DNA from: Symmachiella dynata
GTDB lineage: Bacteria > Planctomycetota > Planctomycetia > Planctomycetales > Planctomycetaceae
DNA: 64,000 bases
Direction: 5' to 3'
Assembly (NCBI RefSeq): GCF_007747995.1
Contig: NZ_CP036276.1
Coordinates: forward strand, 1,417,001-1,481,000
Under the pieces are notes generated by a model, which was not told the origin of the DNA, made no database searches, and saw only the letters and a list, made by a program, of their open reading frames with translations. A program made the translations under genes and the position numbers. Positions 37,175 to 47,405 of this stretch are shown one piece after another (position 1 is the first letter of the stretch; every line of letters starts with the position of its first letter).

Positions 37175-38552
37175 CCCGGCGGATTTTCGTCGGCAGTTGC
37201 GGCTGAGGCCGGGGTCGCCGGTTTGTTTGGGGGACGCGACCGAAGCGTGGCAGGCGGCGGATTTTGCGGCGCTCGACGGGGCGTGGCTGTCGTTGGCGGG
37301 CCGCGGTGGTGCCGTAGGAGTGCGGCGGGCATATATCGAACGACCGCGGGGGCATGGCAAGACGTCGGACATGGCGGCGCAGGTGTTGTGGATATTGCTG
37401 TACGCCGAGAGCGCAGTGAATGGTTTGGTCGCGGCGGCGGATTTGGATCAGGCGACGTTGCTGCGCAAGGCGATCGAAAGGTTCGTGCGACTGAATCAGG
37501 AATTATGTGGGCCACTCAGATTCCGGCAGCACGGCGTAGTGAACGGGAAGACTGGCAGCCGGTTGGAGGTGATCAGTTCCGACGTGCAGAGTTCTTGGGG
37601 GGCGTTGCCGGACTTTGTGGTGTGTGATGAATTGAGTCATTGGCCGCGACCGGATATGTGGCATTCCTTGTTTTCGTCGGCAGCAAAGAAACGAGACTGT
37701 GTGTTGGCGATTTTGACCAATGCCGGCGTGGGCCGTGGTTGGCAATGGGATGTGCGTGAGGCGGCGCGGACGAGTTCGTCGTGGTATTTTTCGTCGATTG
37801 CCGGCCCGTGCGCTCCGTGGATTCGGGACGAAGACTTGCAGGAACAGCGGGAATTGTTACCGCCCAGCGTCTATGACCGGTTGTGGCGCAACATTTGGCA
37901 AGAGGGTGGCGGGGAATTCGTCACGTTGGCTGAAGCTGAAGCGTGTCGCGATGCGGACTTGTCGGAGCGGAGTCGAAGCGCGCCGGGGTGTCGCTATATT
38001 GCGGCGATCGACTATGCGGAGAAGCGGGACTACACCGTGGGTGTGGTGGTGCATCGCGAGGGGCAGCGGGTTGTGGTGGATCGCATGGACGTGGTCCGTC
38101 CACAGCCCGATGCGCCGGTGGAGGTCGCCTGGGTCGAGGAGTGGATCGAACGCATCGCTGCTGATTTTCATGCGGTGACGTTCGTGGTCGACGAATATCA
38201 ATTGGTGAGCACGATTCAAAAATTCGGCCGTCGGTTTGACGTACGACGTTTTGAGTTTCTGTCGGGGCGAGGCAACCATGCACTGGCGCTCAATTTGCGG
38301 CAGTTGATTTTGCAACGACTGGTCCGTTGGTACGCCGGGTGCGGCGAGTTGCATGCGGAGTGGGGCCGAGACGATTTGGAGACGGAATTGGCCAGCGTTG
38401 TATTGCGGCAATCCGCCTCGGGCCGCTGTCGCATCGACCATCACGTGGGCGGTCGGCAACACGACGACCGCGCATTTGCATTGGGTGCGGCTTGTTTGCA
38501 TGCGGTGGAAGGGGCTTCGGGGGGGGAGTGGTTGTTGGTGGGGAGTATGTAG
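37083..38552 (+). CDS. Phage terminase large subunit
   Basis: A 489-residue DNA-packaging motor. ATPase half: Walker-A-like RPRGHGKTSD near 88 and Walker B FVVCDELSHW near 178. Nuclease half: IDYAEKRDYTVGVVV near 308 with the first metal aspartate, VDEYQ further on, and a final D in HDDRAFALG. Both halves are intact, so the protein could be active. The start is uncertain: the frame opens at 37083, 92 bases inside the upstream gene, and TTG codons near 37130 are alternatives. Part of a three-gene packaging set. Confidence 0.85.
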   Translation: MQNCLSWQQRRDLRYRLRLHGALKRRAAKYSPADFRRQLRLRPGSPVCLGDATEAWQAADFAALDGAWLSLAGRGGAVGVRRAYIERPRGHGKTSDMAAQVLWILLYAESAVNGLVAAADLDQATLLRKAIERFVRLNQELCGPLRFRQHGVVNGKTGSRLEVISSDVQSSWGALPDFVVCDELSHWPRPDMWHSLFSSAAKKRDCVLAILTNAGVGRGWQWDVREAARTSSSWYFSSIAGPCAPWIRDEDLQEQRELLPPSVYDRLWRNIWQEGGGEFVTLAEAEACRDADLSERSRSAPGCRYIAAIDYAEKRDYTVGVVVHREGQRVVVDRMDVVRPQPDAPVEVAWVEEWIERIAADFHAVTFVVDEYQLVSTIQKFGRRFDVRRFEFLSGRGNHALALNLRQLILQRLVRWYAGCGELHAEWGRDDLETELASVVLRQSASGRCRIDHHVGGRQHDDRAFALGAACLHAVEGASGGEWLLVGSM

Positions 38553-38857
38553 TGCGGTGGGCGGTAGGCGGTAGGCAGTAGGCAGTAAAAAAGTGGCCGG
38601 TGGTTAGTGGCCGGTGGCCAGAAAAAGGGGGGATGGATATCTGTGCGTGATTATGCTGGGGTGTTGGTGTTTTTGTGTTTTGGAGACCTGCGGTCTGGGC
38701 TGTGCGGGGTCTGGAGACCCGCGCACAACTAAGCCGGGGGCGGGGTCTGGAGGTCTGCGCACGACTAAGTCGGGTGCGGGGTCGGGAGACCCGCGCACAA
38801 CGAATGTCCTCACGCCTGTTACCTCAGGCCTCAGGTCTTATTTCAAAGGAGCGAACG
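38553..38857. repeat. Repeat-filled spacer between terminase and portal genes
   Basis: 38553-38622 holds 7-bp-period arrays (GGTAGGC, GTAGGCA, then GTGGCCG/GTGGTTA/GTGGCCA). 38682-38801 holds one full and two degenerate copies of the GGAGACC/GCGCACAAC element. 38810-38840 holds CCTCACG/CCTCAGG heptamers. A reading frame runs through them into the portal gene but translates only the repeats. AAAGGAG at 38845-38851 belongs to the portal gene. Confidence 0.75.
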
Positions 38858-40213
38858 TTGTTGGGATACTTACGTGATCGTTGGCGGGTGGCGGCTTTGC
38901 GGGCTCGGTATGCTCGGCGGGTTCAGGAGCGGTTGTTGAATTTGGTGGAGACGTCGGGGCCGTTGCCGGTTTCTGAGGATCCGGGGAAATGGACGTTGTT
39001 AGGTCCGGGAAGTGGAGCCATGGATGCGGTGCAGCGGACTGATTTGCGTGCGCGGGCCCGGCAGTTGGCGATGACCAATTCGCATGCGCGGAATGTGATT
39101 CGGCTGTTGGAGATTTACGTCGTGGGGCCGGGACTGAAGCTGTCCCACGGGGCGCGGCGGGAGGATGCGGCGGCGAAGGAATTGGCGGCCCGCGCGGATG
39201 CGGTGTGGGCGGAGTTTTTGCGAGCGAATCAGCGGCACTTCTCCTACCGCGAATATGGTCGGCGGGCGTGGAGGGATGGGGAATGTTTTTTGCGGCTGTT
39301 TCGTCGTCCCGCTTGGCCGCCGAGTGTGCGGTTTGTTGATCCCGAAACGGTGGCGACGCCCGCGCATGAAGAGGAGAGCGAAGGGATTGTCACGGAGCCG
39401 GACGACGTCGAAACGCCGGTAGCGTATCAACGAGTCGATGCGGTTTCGTTGGAACTGCGCGAGGAGATTCCGGCAGCGGATATGTTGCATACGAAATTGG
39501 GAGCGGACTCGAATCAAAAACGGGGCGTGACCGTATTAGCGCCGGCGATCGAAACGCTTGAAAGTTTCGACAAATGGTTGGAGACGGAGTTGCTCGCGCG
39601 GCGGTTGCAGTCGTCGATTGTGTTATGGCGGAAGGTGCAGGGATCGCCCTCGGAGGTCGCTTCGGTGGCCGATGGTGCCCAACACAATTCGCGGACCGAT
39701 CCATACGGAACGGTGCGGAATGAAAAGGTGCGAGCCGGGACGATCTTGACGACGTCGCAGGGAACCGATTTGCAATTCTTGCAGCCGGATACGAACTTCG
39801 GCGATGCGGTCCCAATGGGGCGGTTGCTGTTGTTGTGTCTGGCAGCAGGGCAGGGGTTGCCGGAGTTCATGCTGACGTGCGATGCCTCGAACGCGAATTT
39901 TGCATCGACGATGGTGGCTGAGGGGCCGGCGGTGAAGTTGTTCCAGGCGGAGCAGCAGTTTTTCGTCGCTGAGTTTGAGCGTTTGTGGCGCTGGGTGATG
40001 TCCGAAGCAATCCGGGCGGGGCTGTTACCGGACGACTTTCATGACCAGGTGATGCCGCATTGGAGCGCGCCGGAGTTGGTGAATCGCGATCGCCCACGAG
40101 AACGCTTGGCCGATGCACGGCTGTGCGACGCGGGGATTTTGAGCAAGGCGGAAGTGGCACGGCGCGACGGGGCGGATCCGGAGTTGATGCGTGCGGAGCG
40201 TGAGGAGGAGTAG
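38858..40213 (+). CDS. Phage portal protein (lambda family)
   Basis: A 451-residue portal-like protein. Seen: RARARQLAMTNSHARNVIRLLE then the GPGLKL strand, YREYGRRAWRDGECFLRLF, FVDPETVATP, an ADMLHTK segment, and the C-terminal clip and wing region with LPEFMLTCDASNANFAS, the order of lambda-type portals. Portals form the ring through which the terminase packages DNA. The TTG start at 38858 (or 38861) is set by AAAGGAG six to nine bases upstream. No capsid, protease or tail gene follows. Confidence 0.85.
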   Translation: MLGYLRDRWRVAALRARYARRVQERLLNLVETSGPLPVSEDPGKWTLLGPGSGAMDAVQRTDLRARARQLAMTNSHARNVIRLLEIYVVGPGLKLSHGARREDAAAKELAARADAVWAEFLRANQRHFSYREYGRRAWRDGECFLRLFRRPAWPPSVRFVDPETVATPAHEEESEGIVTEPDDVETPVAYQRVDAVSLELREEIPAADMLHTKLGADSNQKRGVTVLAPAIETLESFDKWLETELLARRLQSSIVLWRKVQGSPSEVASVADGAQHNSRTDPYGTVRNEKVRAGTILTTSQGTDLQFLQPDTNFGDAVPMGRLLLLCLAAGQGLPEFMLTCDASNANFASTMVAEGPAVKLFQAEQQFFVAEFERLWRWVMSEAIRAGLLPDDFHDQVMPHWSAPELVNRDRPRERLADARLCDAGILSKAEVARRDGADPELMRAEREEE

Positions 40214-40806
40214 GCGGAAAAGAGTGGCCGGTGGTCGGTGGCCAGTGGCCAGAAGAGTAGGCAGTAGGCAGTAGGCAGAAATTTTGGCCTATGGCTGCCA
40301 AACGGGTTGGGGTGCTGGGCCTCTGAGGTATGGCCTACGACCTACGGCCGTTTCTACGCCGGTTGACCGGCGTTTCCTCGCAGCGGTATTAGGCCCATCG
40401 TTTATGGCGGGTCGGTTGGGCACGCGGTTTTTGATTTCTGGAGCCTCGTTTACGAGGCTTCTCGCTGCAGGGATTGCGGTGATGGCTGAAGCCCTCGCAT
40501 CGAGAACCCCCGTAAACGAGGGTTGAGTTTTTGTGTGATTTTCCTTCGCCCAAACCCGCCGTAAACGACGGGCCTAATACCCGCTTTCAGCGGGGAAAGT
40601 CCCGTAAACGGGACTCGTATTGTTGAGGCGGAATTCGATTGACCGTGTCTGCTTGCGTGGGAGGGACAAACCTTCGGCCATTCGTCCTGCCGGTGGCCAG
40701 TCGTTTGAATCGACCCACCCTCAAGCCTGTCGCCTCAAGCCTGTTTCCTACAGCCTACAGCCCAAAGCCTAAAGTCTCGCCGCCGCAGGCGGCGCGGGAG
40801 GATGTG
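40214..40806. repeat. Repeat-dense intergenic region with GTAAACG hairpins
   Basis: 40211-40278 holds heptamer arrays (GTGGCCG, GTGGCCA, GTAGGCA). 40357-40615 holds a string of short hairpins: CGCCGG/CCGGCG (40357-40372), AGCCTCG/CGAGGCT (40442-40459), AACCCCCG/CGAGGGTT (40505-40524), CCCGCCG/CGACGGG (40555-40572), CCCGCT/AGCGGG (40580-40594) and AGTCCCG/CGGGACT (40598-40615). Four share a TAAA or TTTA loop closed by CG pairs. 40718-40777 holds CCTCAAG/CCTACAG heptamers. No gene is seen before 40807. Confidence 0.75.
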
Positions 40807-41157
40807 ATGCGTGTGATGTGGTTGGTGTTTGAGCGTTTGCCGCATCCAGAGGCGGTTTGTTATGCGGCGGGGGAGGCGGATGTGCGGTTGGCGGAGGTGT
40901 TGCTGAAGCAGCCGCGGATTGAGCGGTTGCGATATGCTGAGCAGTTGCGGAATTTTTTGCGCGAGCAAGAAGGGCTGTCGCCGTTCGCGCGACCGGGAGT
41001 GGCTTGCCGGGAAGGGGACGGTTTGTACCGGGTGATTTCTTGGCGGTTCGCGAAATGGTTGGCAAATGTGCTGCCGGCGGAGGGGACGCAGTTGGAGGGG
41101 GTGCGGGGGCGGATTGGTGACTGGCTGGGTGGTAGTCGGGAGATGCTCGGAAGTTGA
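40807..41157 (+). CDS. Hypothetical protein in the packaging cluster
   Basis: A 116-residue helical protein starting MRVMWLVFERLPHPEAV, with GGGAGGA six bases upstream of the ATG at 40807. Visible features are only an Arg/Glu-rich helical middle and a Trp-containing SWRFAKWLANVL segment. No family is recognised. The longer in-frame ORF back to 40639 translates repeats and is rejected. It follows the portal gene after about 600 bases of repeats, so a phage-related role is only suggested by position. Confidence 0.6.
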   Translation: MRVMWLVFERLPHPEAVCYAAGEADVRLAEVLLKQPRIERLRYAEQLRNFLREQEGLSPFARPGVACREGDGLYRVISWRFAKWLANVLPAEGTQLEGVRGRIGDWLGGSREMLGS

Positions 41158-41332
41158 TTGGCCGGAAAAAGTGTTTTGGATAGGGGGCCTGGCGAGTGTG
41201 AAAAATGTTGATTTCTGCTGTTGTAATGATGTACGATTGTAGTTTGGGTGCGATTGCTCTTCACCCTGTAAGGTTTAGTCGTCGCGATCGATACGACGAG
41301 CGTTCAACAAGTTAGCGTATCGTGAGAAAGCC

Positions 41333-42271
41333 GTGAATCACCCTGGAGTACGTCACTTCGCAAAAAAATTAGCATGGTTCATAGAGTCCGCTGCTTTCGT
41401 AGCGCTTGGATGGATCAGCTATTCCCTAGGCATGAAAGCTGATGATAATTTATTCGGGCCGTTAATCGGAAAGACGAACGAGTGTGCTCCATTGTTGGTT
41501 TTGGGGTCTGGAGCAGTTATTATCGCTGCGAGGATGATCCGGTATTTTTTTGCCGACCCAACTGAAGCTGAAAAGATAATCGCTAATTGCGTCAACGATG
41601 CCCTGAATAACTTTCGCAGAAAGTGTTTTCCCGATCTTCCCGAGAATACGGCTACTGACCTAAATAGGGTAACAATTTTCAAACACTATCGATGGGTTTG
41701 GAGCGTTTCACCTCGGCGATTGTGGTATCGACGATGGGGGAAGGGGAGATTTCCAGGATCGGGTTGGCTAGTCCTCTTACATCGGTCTGGTCACACCACT
41801 CAGACATCAAGCACTATGTTTCTAGCTCCCGACGATTCTCCACAATATGCTGAGGGAGTTGCTGGGCAGGCGTGGCGAGGGACAACAATTCGAGTAAGAT
41901 CGCTCCCAAATCTCGAAAACATCAAATACAGAAGCGTTTTTTTCGTAATATGGTATAGGATGTGCGTTTTTGCAAAGAAGCAGAACGGAATAACCCGAAG
42001 CTACGAAGAAGATTGCAAACTGGTTAATGCGTATGCTGAGGCAACGTACACGTCGGGTCGAATTGTTTGGCAACGAATCAAGTCGGGGAAACGGAGTCCG
42101 ACATCGATACTCGCAATCCCGCTTGAGTCAATTGACAGTCGCGGATGGGGTGTAATTGTTATGGATAGTTCAAACAAATTCGAGTGCATCGATACCGAAG
42201 ACCGTCGTTTTAGGCTAGCACTCTCCGAATTGAATACAAACTTGAGTCTTTACAACGTAACGCGTTCTTGA
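41333..42271 (+). CDS. Two-TM membrane protein with GAF-like C-terminal domain
   Basis: A 312-residue protein. Two hydrophobic helices lie at about 14-33 and 49-68 (ESAAFVALGWISYSLGM; LLVLGSGAVIIAARMIRYFF). A soluble region follows, ending in SILAIPLESIDSRGWGVIVMD and a final amphipathic helix. That ending resembles the last strands and helix of GAF-type sensory domains, but family membership is not certain. Composition is clearly more AT-rich than the flanks, and codon use differs. The GTG start follows GAGAAAG. Nine bases separate it from the next gene and a strong terminator closes the pair: a self-contained two-gene cassette beside phage genes. Confidence 0.7.
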   Translation: MNHPGVRHFAKKLAWFIESAAFVALGWISYSLGMKADDNLFGPLIGKTNECAPLLVLGSGAVIIAARMIRYFFADPTEAEKIIANCVNDALNNFRRKCFPDLPENTATDLNRVTIFKHYRWVWSVSPRRLWYRRWGKGRFPGSGWLVLLHRSGHTTQTSSTMFLAPDDSPQYAEGVAGQAWRGTTIRVRSLPNLENIKYRSVFFVIWYRMCVFAKKQNGITRSYEEDCKLVNAYAEATYTSGRIVWQRIKSGKRSPTSILAIPLESIDSRGWGVIVMDSSNKFECIDTEDRRFRLALSELNTNLSLYNVTRS

Positions 42272-42280
42272 GGACGAATC

Positions 42281-42733
42281 ATGTCCCAAAAAAAATGGAT
42301 CACCTTAGACCCGGAAACATTGAATCGGACTCAACGAAAAGATGTTGATGGAATTGAGATAACGTTGGGTATGTCACCGTTCGATCTGCCAGATAAAGTC
42401 AGCGGTGAATACAGGGATGAAATCAAAAAATTCGTCATTACGTTCCAGTATCTTGGAGTCACGAACGAACCGTTGCGTCCTCTGAGGTCTGTCGAACCTC
42501 ATATCCTATTTAGGGTCGGAGCTCATAGTGGGCGTCTTTGCGAGATTCAAGTGGATGTCGCTGCGGCAGCGGCTGATCATGTACGTCTCGACATGATCGT
42601 CCCAGAAGTAGAGAGTGCAATTGGCGCACTTGGCGATCAAGTTCCCAATCGGCGGGACAACTTCAGCGTTGCTCGTGAGGTAATCACAGAAAACAAAAGT
42701 CAACTAATTGAAGGCGTATTTGCTGGTGACTAA
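42281..42733 (+). CDS. Small partner protein of the two-TM/GAF-like gene
   Basis: A 150-residue soluble protein, start fixed by GAGGAC seven bases before the ATG. It has mixed alpha/beta texture (IKKFVITFQYLGVTNEPLRP, then PHILFRVGAHSGRLCEIQVD) and a helical C-terminus. No family recognised. The only neighbour in its transcription unit is the membrane protein upstream, so the two probably act together. Like its partner it is more AT-rich than the surrounding genome. Confidence 0.65.
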   Translation: MSQKKWITLDPETLNRTQRKDVDGIEITLGMSPFDLPDKVSGEYRDEIKKFVITFQYLGVTNEPLRPLRSVEPHILFRVGAHSGRLCEIQVDVAAAAADHVRLDMIVPEVESAIGALGDQVPNRRDNFSVAREVITENKSQLIEGVFAGD

Positions 42734-42769
42734 TGTCAGATTCAATTGTCAATGGGCGTTATGAACTTG

Positions 42770-42806
42770 AACCACCTTGCTCCCTCTCATAGCAAGGTGG
42801 TTTTTT
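42770..42806 (+). terminator. Rho-independent terminator closing the two-gene cassette
   Basis: AACCACCTTGCT and AGCAAGGTGGTT form a perfect 12-base stem with a nine-base loop, followed by a T run. Confidence 0.92.
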
Positions 42807-42864
42807 GCCGGGCATATTCCGTAGACGGATGAATTCTTTCATTGAAATACAAGTTGCACCAGCC

Positions 42865-43761
42865 CTAAGTCACCGCGATGCGGCGGGCGAGGAGTAGGGC
42901 GGGGATGATGAGGGCGGCGACGGCTAGGGAGTACTCGACGCGTTGGGTGATGAAGAGTACTAAGGCGGCGTCGATGAGGGGGAGGGAGAGGAGCATGGTC
43001 TTGATCGCTAGGCCGATTTTGGGGCCGACGGGATCGAAGATTGCGACTGCGAGGCGGCGGTTGATGACGAGTAGGATCACTGCGAAGAGCATCAAGACCG
43101 AGAGAGGGTTGCCTAGGTTCTTGGTGGACAGGACGAATGAAATCAGCAGCATCACGCCGGTGTTGACGAGCAGCATGCCGGTGATGGCTTGGAATTTGCT
43201 GCGGCGTCCGGCGTTGGCTTCGCTGCGGGCAAACCAGGTGACGCCGACGATGTACACGCCCAGTGCAAGGGCGATGCCGATGTGGTGTCCGCTCCAGAGC
43301 GACGGGGCTGTGCTGGCTCCTAGAATCACATTCAGGCTGCGGCAACTGCCCATGGCGATCGGTCCTAGCGGCGTGGCTTTGAGCAGCCAGTCGTAGGCGA
43401 AGATCGCGGCGACGATCATCAGGGCGACGGTGAGGCTGGATGGTCCCACGACCGAAGCGGCGCCAACGCCGCCTGCCATTAACAGGCCGCCGAGTCCGAT
43501 TGCATTGGTTAGCGGAACACGTCCGGAAGGAATGGGGCGTCCGGGCCGCTCTTGGGCATCGATACGGCGATCAAAGACGTCGTTGAAGACCATGCCGGAC
43601 AAATACAAACCCCCGGAGGCCAACAACAACAGCACGAAGTCCAACACCGATGTGAAGCTGCGGTGGACGATGAGATATCCCAGAAAGATATCGGCCATTG
43701 CCGTGAAGAGGGCCGGTAGCCGGACGATTTGCAGATACGCCAGCAGTTTGGAGCGGGTCAT
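42865..43761 (-). CDS. UbiA-family prenyltransferase
   Basis: A 298-residue membrane protein with eight or nine helices. The first Asp-rich motif is NDVFDRRIDAQERPGRPIP near 60-78, and the second region is the YDWLLKATPLG loop. UbiA enzymes transfer prenyl groups to aromatic or other acceptors (quinones, hemes, chlorophylls). The opening RLPALFTAMADIFLGYL is reminiscent of the EboC subgroup, but no other ebo gene is present. Substrate undetermined. A heptamer array lies just upstream. Confidence 0.87.
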   Translation of the reverse strand: MTRSKLLAYLQIVRLPALFTAMADIFLGYLIVHRSFTSVLDFVLLLLASGGLYLSGMVFNDVFDRRIDAQERPGRPIPSGRVPLTNAIGLGGLLMAGGVGAASVVGPSSLTVALMIVAAIFAYDWLLKATPLGPIAMGSCRSLNVILGASTAPSLWSGHHIGIALALGVYIVGVTWFARSEANAGRRSKFQAITGMLLVNTGVMLLISFVLSTKNLGNPLSVLMLFAVILLVINRRLAVAIFDPVGPKIGLAIKTMLLSLPLIDAALVLFITQRVEYSLAVAALIIPALLLARRIAVT

Positions 43762-43767
43762 GGTTTG

Positions 43768-43835
43768 CCAGTGGACGGTTGGAGTCGGCAGTGGGCGAGG
43801 AAATAGTGGCCGGTGGTTAGTGGCCGGTGGCCAGA
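43768..43835. repeat. Heptamer array upstream of the UbiA-family gene
   Basis: Units CAGTGGA/CAGTGGG followed by GTGGCCG, GTGGTTA, GTGGCCG, GTGGCCA with exact 7-bp spacing, the same series as at 38595-38622. It occupies the gap between the phosphohexomutase and UbiA-family genes. Confidence 0.7.
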
Positions 43836-43861
43836 GATTAGGGGGGAGCTTTGGGGTGTCG

Positions 43862-45700
43862 TTAATTGTCTACTACTTTTTTAACCCACTCGGTGAGGGC
43901 GGTTTTGAAATCTGTTAGGGTGGCTTCTAGGTTGGTTTTGGCGGTGGTTAGGGCGTCTTTGTTGGGGCAGCTGGCTTGGGCGAAGTAGTAGAATTTGATT
44001 TTGGGTTCCGTTCCTGAGGGGCGGGCGGCGAAGGAGATTTGGCGTTCGCCGGGAGCCGAGTCGAAGAAGACCAAGTCCCCTTGTGGCTGGGGGAGATCTT
44101 CGACGCGTGCATTGTCGGGCAGAGAGCGGACTTCGTGTGTGCCGTAATCTCTGGCGCGGGAGAGGGTGATGCCGGCCAACTCCGCGGGGGGGGCGTCGCG
44201 AAAGGTTTGCATCAGCGCATCGATCTGGGCTTTGCCGGTGGGGCCTTCGCTGACGAGCGAGGTTTGCGATTCGGTGAAGTATCCATGCTCGACGTAGATT
44301 TCGTCCAATCGATCGAGTAAGGTTTTGCCCTCGGCGTGCAGCTCTGCGGCGAGTTCCAAAATGTAGAGACCGGCGATGGCGGCGTCTTTGTCGCGGGCGT
44401 ATTGGCCGGCGAGGTAGCCGAGGGATTCTTCGGCGCCGAAGACAAAGTTGTCCGGCCCTTCGCGGTCCATGGTTTGGCCGATGTATTTGAAGCCGACGAG
44501 CAAATCGTCGATGGCCCGCACGTCGGCGGCTTGTGCGAGTTTGGCGATGAGTGGTGTGGTGACCAACGTTTCGACAACATAGTGTTCCGGCGAGAGGGTT
44601 CCGGCCTCTTTCCGCTTGCGCAAAATGTAGTCGGCGATCAACACGCCGATGCGATTGCCGCTGACATGCACGTATTCGCCTTCGCCGTTGCGGACGGCGA
44701 TTCCCAAGCGGTCGGCGTCGGGGTCGCTGGCCAAAACGAGTGCGGCGTCTTCGGCGCGGGCTTGTTCGATGGCGGGTGCGAAGACTTCGGGGCGTTCGGG
44801 GTTGGGCAATTGGTCGGGGACGTTGGGGAAGTTTCCATCGGCAGCGCGTTGTGGCTCAAAGATGGTAACGCCTTCAAATCCGGCGGCCTCAGCAGCGCGA
44901 TAGACGGCTGTTTCGCCGACACCATGCAAGGGGGTGAAGACGGCCTTGATGTCGCGAGCCTGGGAAAGACTCATGGCCAGGACATTGGCGATATAGGCGC
45001 GATCGACTTCGGCGCCGATGATTTCAATTTTGCCGGCGGCGACTGCTTCGTCGAAGTCGATGGTCGCGAGTTCTTGGCATTGATAGACGCAATCGATAAT
45101 GCCTTTGTCATGCGGCGGGAGGACTTGGCCACCGGTGGACCAGTAGGCTTTGAAACCGTTGTCTGACGGGGGATTGTGAGAGGCGGAGACCATGGCGCCG
45201 ACGTCGCATTTCAAGTGCCGCACGGCGAAGGACAACTCAGGGGTCGCACGGGGCGATTCGAACAAGTAGACCTTGAGGCCGTTGGCGGCGAAGGTCGTGG
45301 CGGTCAATTTTGCGAAATCGTGGGAGCGGAGTCGCGTGTCACTGGTCACAACGGCCACGCCGCTGGTTTTACCAGTCGCCTGTTGCATGTAGACGGCGAG
45401 TCCTTGTGCGGATTCGCCGATGGTGCGGTTGTTGATCGTGGCGGAACCGATGTCGGCCATCAACCCGCGACGTCCGCCGGTTCCAAAGGGGATCACTTCC
45501 CAGAACAGGCGGTCCAATTCCTCGAAACGGTCCGCGTCGACCAGCGCGAGTACATCCGGCACGTATTCGGCGAGATAGGATTCCGTCAGCCATCGAGAGG
45601 CGTTGGTGGCGCTGGCGGGGGTTAAGCGGTTCTCAGCGGCAGCGGCTTCAATTTTGGCGATGGCCGTACGAAGTCGCTCGTCAGGTGTCGTGGAACTCAT
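43862..45700 (-). CDS. Alpha-D-phosphohexomutase (phosphoglucomutase/phosphomannomutase)
   Basis: Interconverts hexose 1- and 6-phosphates, feeding glycolysis and nucleotide-sugar synthesis. All four family loops are visible: the phosphoserine loop SASHNPPSDNGFKAYW near 171, the metal loop DPDADRLG near 326, the sugar-binding GAEESLGYL near 420, and the phosphate-binding RPSGTEPKIKFYY near 561. Length 612 fits the longer PGM2-like branch with an N-terminal extension. ATG at 45700 has a plain upstream region. The product could supply the UDP-sugar genes at 49134-51150. Confidence 0.94.
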   Translation of the reverse strand: MSSTTPDERLRTAIAKIEAAAAENRLTPASATNASRWLTESYLAEYVPDVLALVDADRFEELDRLFWEVIPFGTGGRRGLMADIGSATINNRTIGESAQGLAVYMQQATGKTSGVAVVTSDTRLRSHDFAKLTATTFAANGLKVYLFESPRATPELSFAVRHLKCDVGAMVSASHNPPSDNGFKAYWSTGGQVLPPHDKGIIDCVYQCQELATIDFDEAVAAGKIEIIGAEVDRAYIANVLAMSLSQARDIKAVFTPLHGVGETAVYRAAEAAGFEGVTIFEPQRAADGNFPNVPDQLPNPERPEVFAPAIEQARAEDAALVLASDPDADRLGIAVRNGEGEYVHVSGNRIGVLIADYILRKRKEAGTLSPEHYVVETLVTTPLIAKLAQAADVRAIDDLLVGFKYIGQTMDREGPDNFVFGAEESLGYLAGQYARDKDAAIAGLYILELAAELHAEGKTLLDRLDEIYVEHGYFTESQTSLVSEGPTGKAQIDALMQTFRDAPPAELAGITLSRARDYGTHEVRSLPDNARVEDLPQPQGDLVFFDSAPGERQISFAARPSGTEPKIKFYYFAQASCPNKDALTTAKTNLEATLTDFKTALTEWVKKVVDN

Positions 45701-45811
45701 CGGGGATCACTCGCGAATCGGATAGCGTGGTTTTGGGGTAGCGGCGCGTTGATACGTCGCCGCTAACTTTACCAAAACAGGTCGCGGTCAGCGAGTGTGG
45801 GGGGCGGGATG

Positions 45812-46294
45812 TTAGGCGTTGGCTGCGTACAATTCGGCGTATTCCAGCACCCACATGTCAATCAATTGCCGAAAGGATTCCGGGTCCGCTTCGACGAGCA
45901 TTTGATAGCGGGTGCGGCGAAAGAGTTCCTTGTTGTGAATGGTGCCCTTGGCGCGGAGTTCGAGGATATGCACGGAGGCAAAGGGGCTGATGACCATTTC
46001 CAGGCGGCTGAAGGAATTGGCGCGGCGGCCGTCTTCGACGAGCAAATCATCACGAGAGATGGTCGCACCCCAGCCACGTTCGTCGGTGGCGGTGTTGAAG
46101 CGAAAGCCGGGGAAATGGTCGGCCAATTTGCGGAGGCAGTCCTCGATCTGTTCGGAGAGCTCCAATTGGTACTTAATATGGAGCTGCTTCAATTCAGCTT
46201 CGCCCAATTTGCGCTGCTCATCTTCGCGCGCCTGGACGTCGCCTTGGTGCTGACCTCGTTCGATGGCCCGTTCGAGCCGCTTTTCAAAATCCAT
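45812..46294 (-). CDS. Conserved-looking hypothetical protein
   Basis: A 160-residue soluble protein. The first 60 residues are a charged helix ([19 protein letters not shown] then [19 protein letters not shown]), followed by a mixed domain ([43 protein letters not shown]). No motif recognised. It is the first gene on this strand after a 1.1-kb gap and lies about 110 bases before the phosphohexomutase gene, with which it could be cotranscribed. Confidence 0.65.
   Translation of the reverse strand: MDFEKRLERAIERGQHQGDVQAREDEQRKLGEAELKQLHIKYQLELSEQIEDCLRKLADHFPGFRFNTATDERGWGATISRDDLLVEDGRRANSFSRLEMVISPFASVHILELRAKGTIHNKELFRRTRYQMLVEADPESFRQLIDMWVLEYAELYAANA

Positions 46295-47405
<1,111 letters not shown>

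Noticed and set aside
38675-38857. Longer portal protein starting at 38675
   Set aside because: The extra 61 residues translate the GGAGACC and heptamer repeats; a strong AAAGGAG sits just before the TTG at 38858.
40639-40806. N-terminal extension of the 116-residue protein
   Set aside because: It would translate heptamer repeats; GGGAGGA precedes the ATG at 40807.
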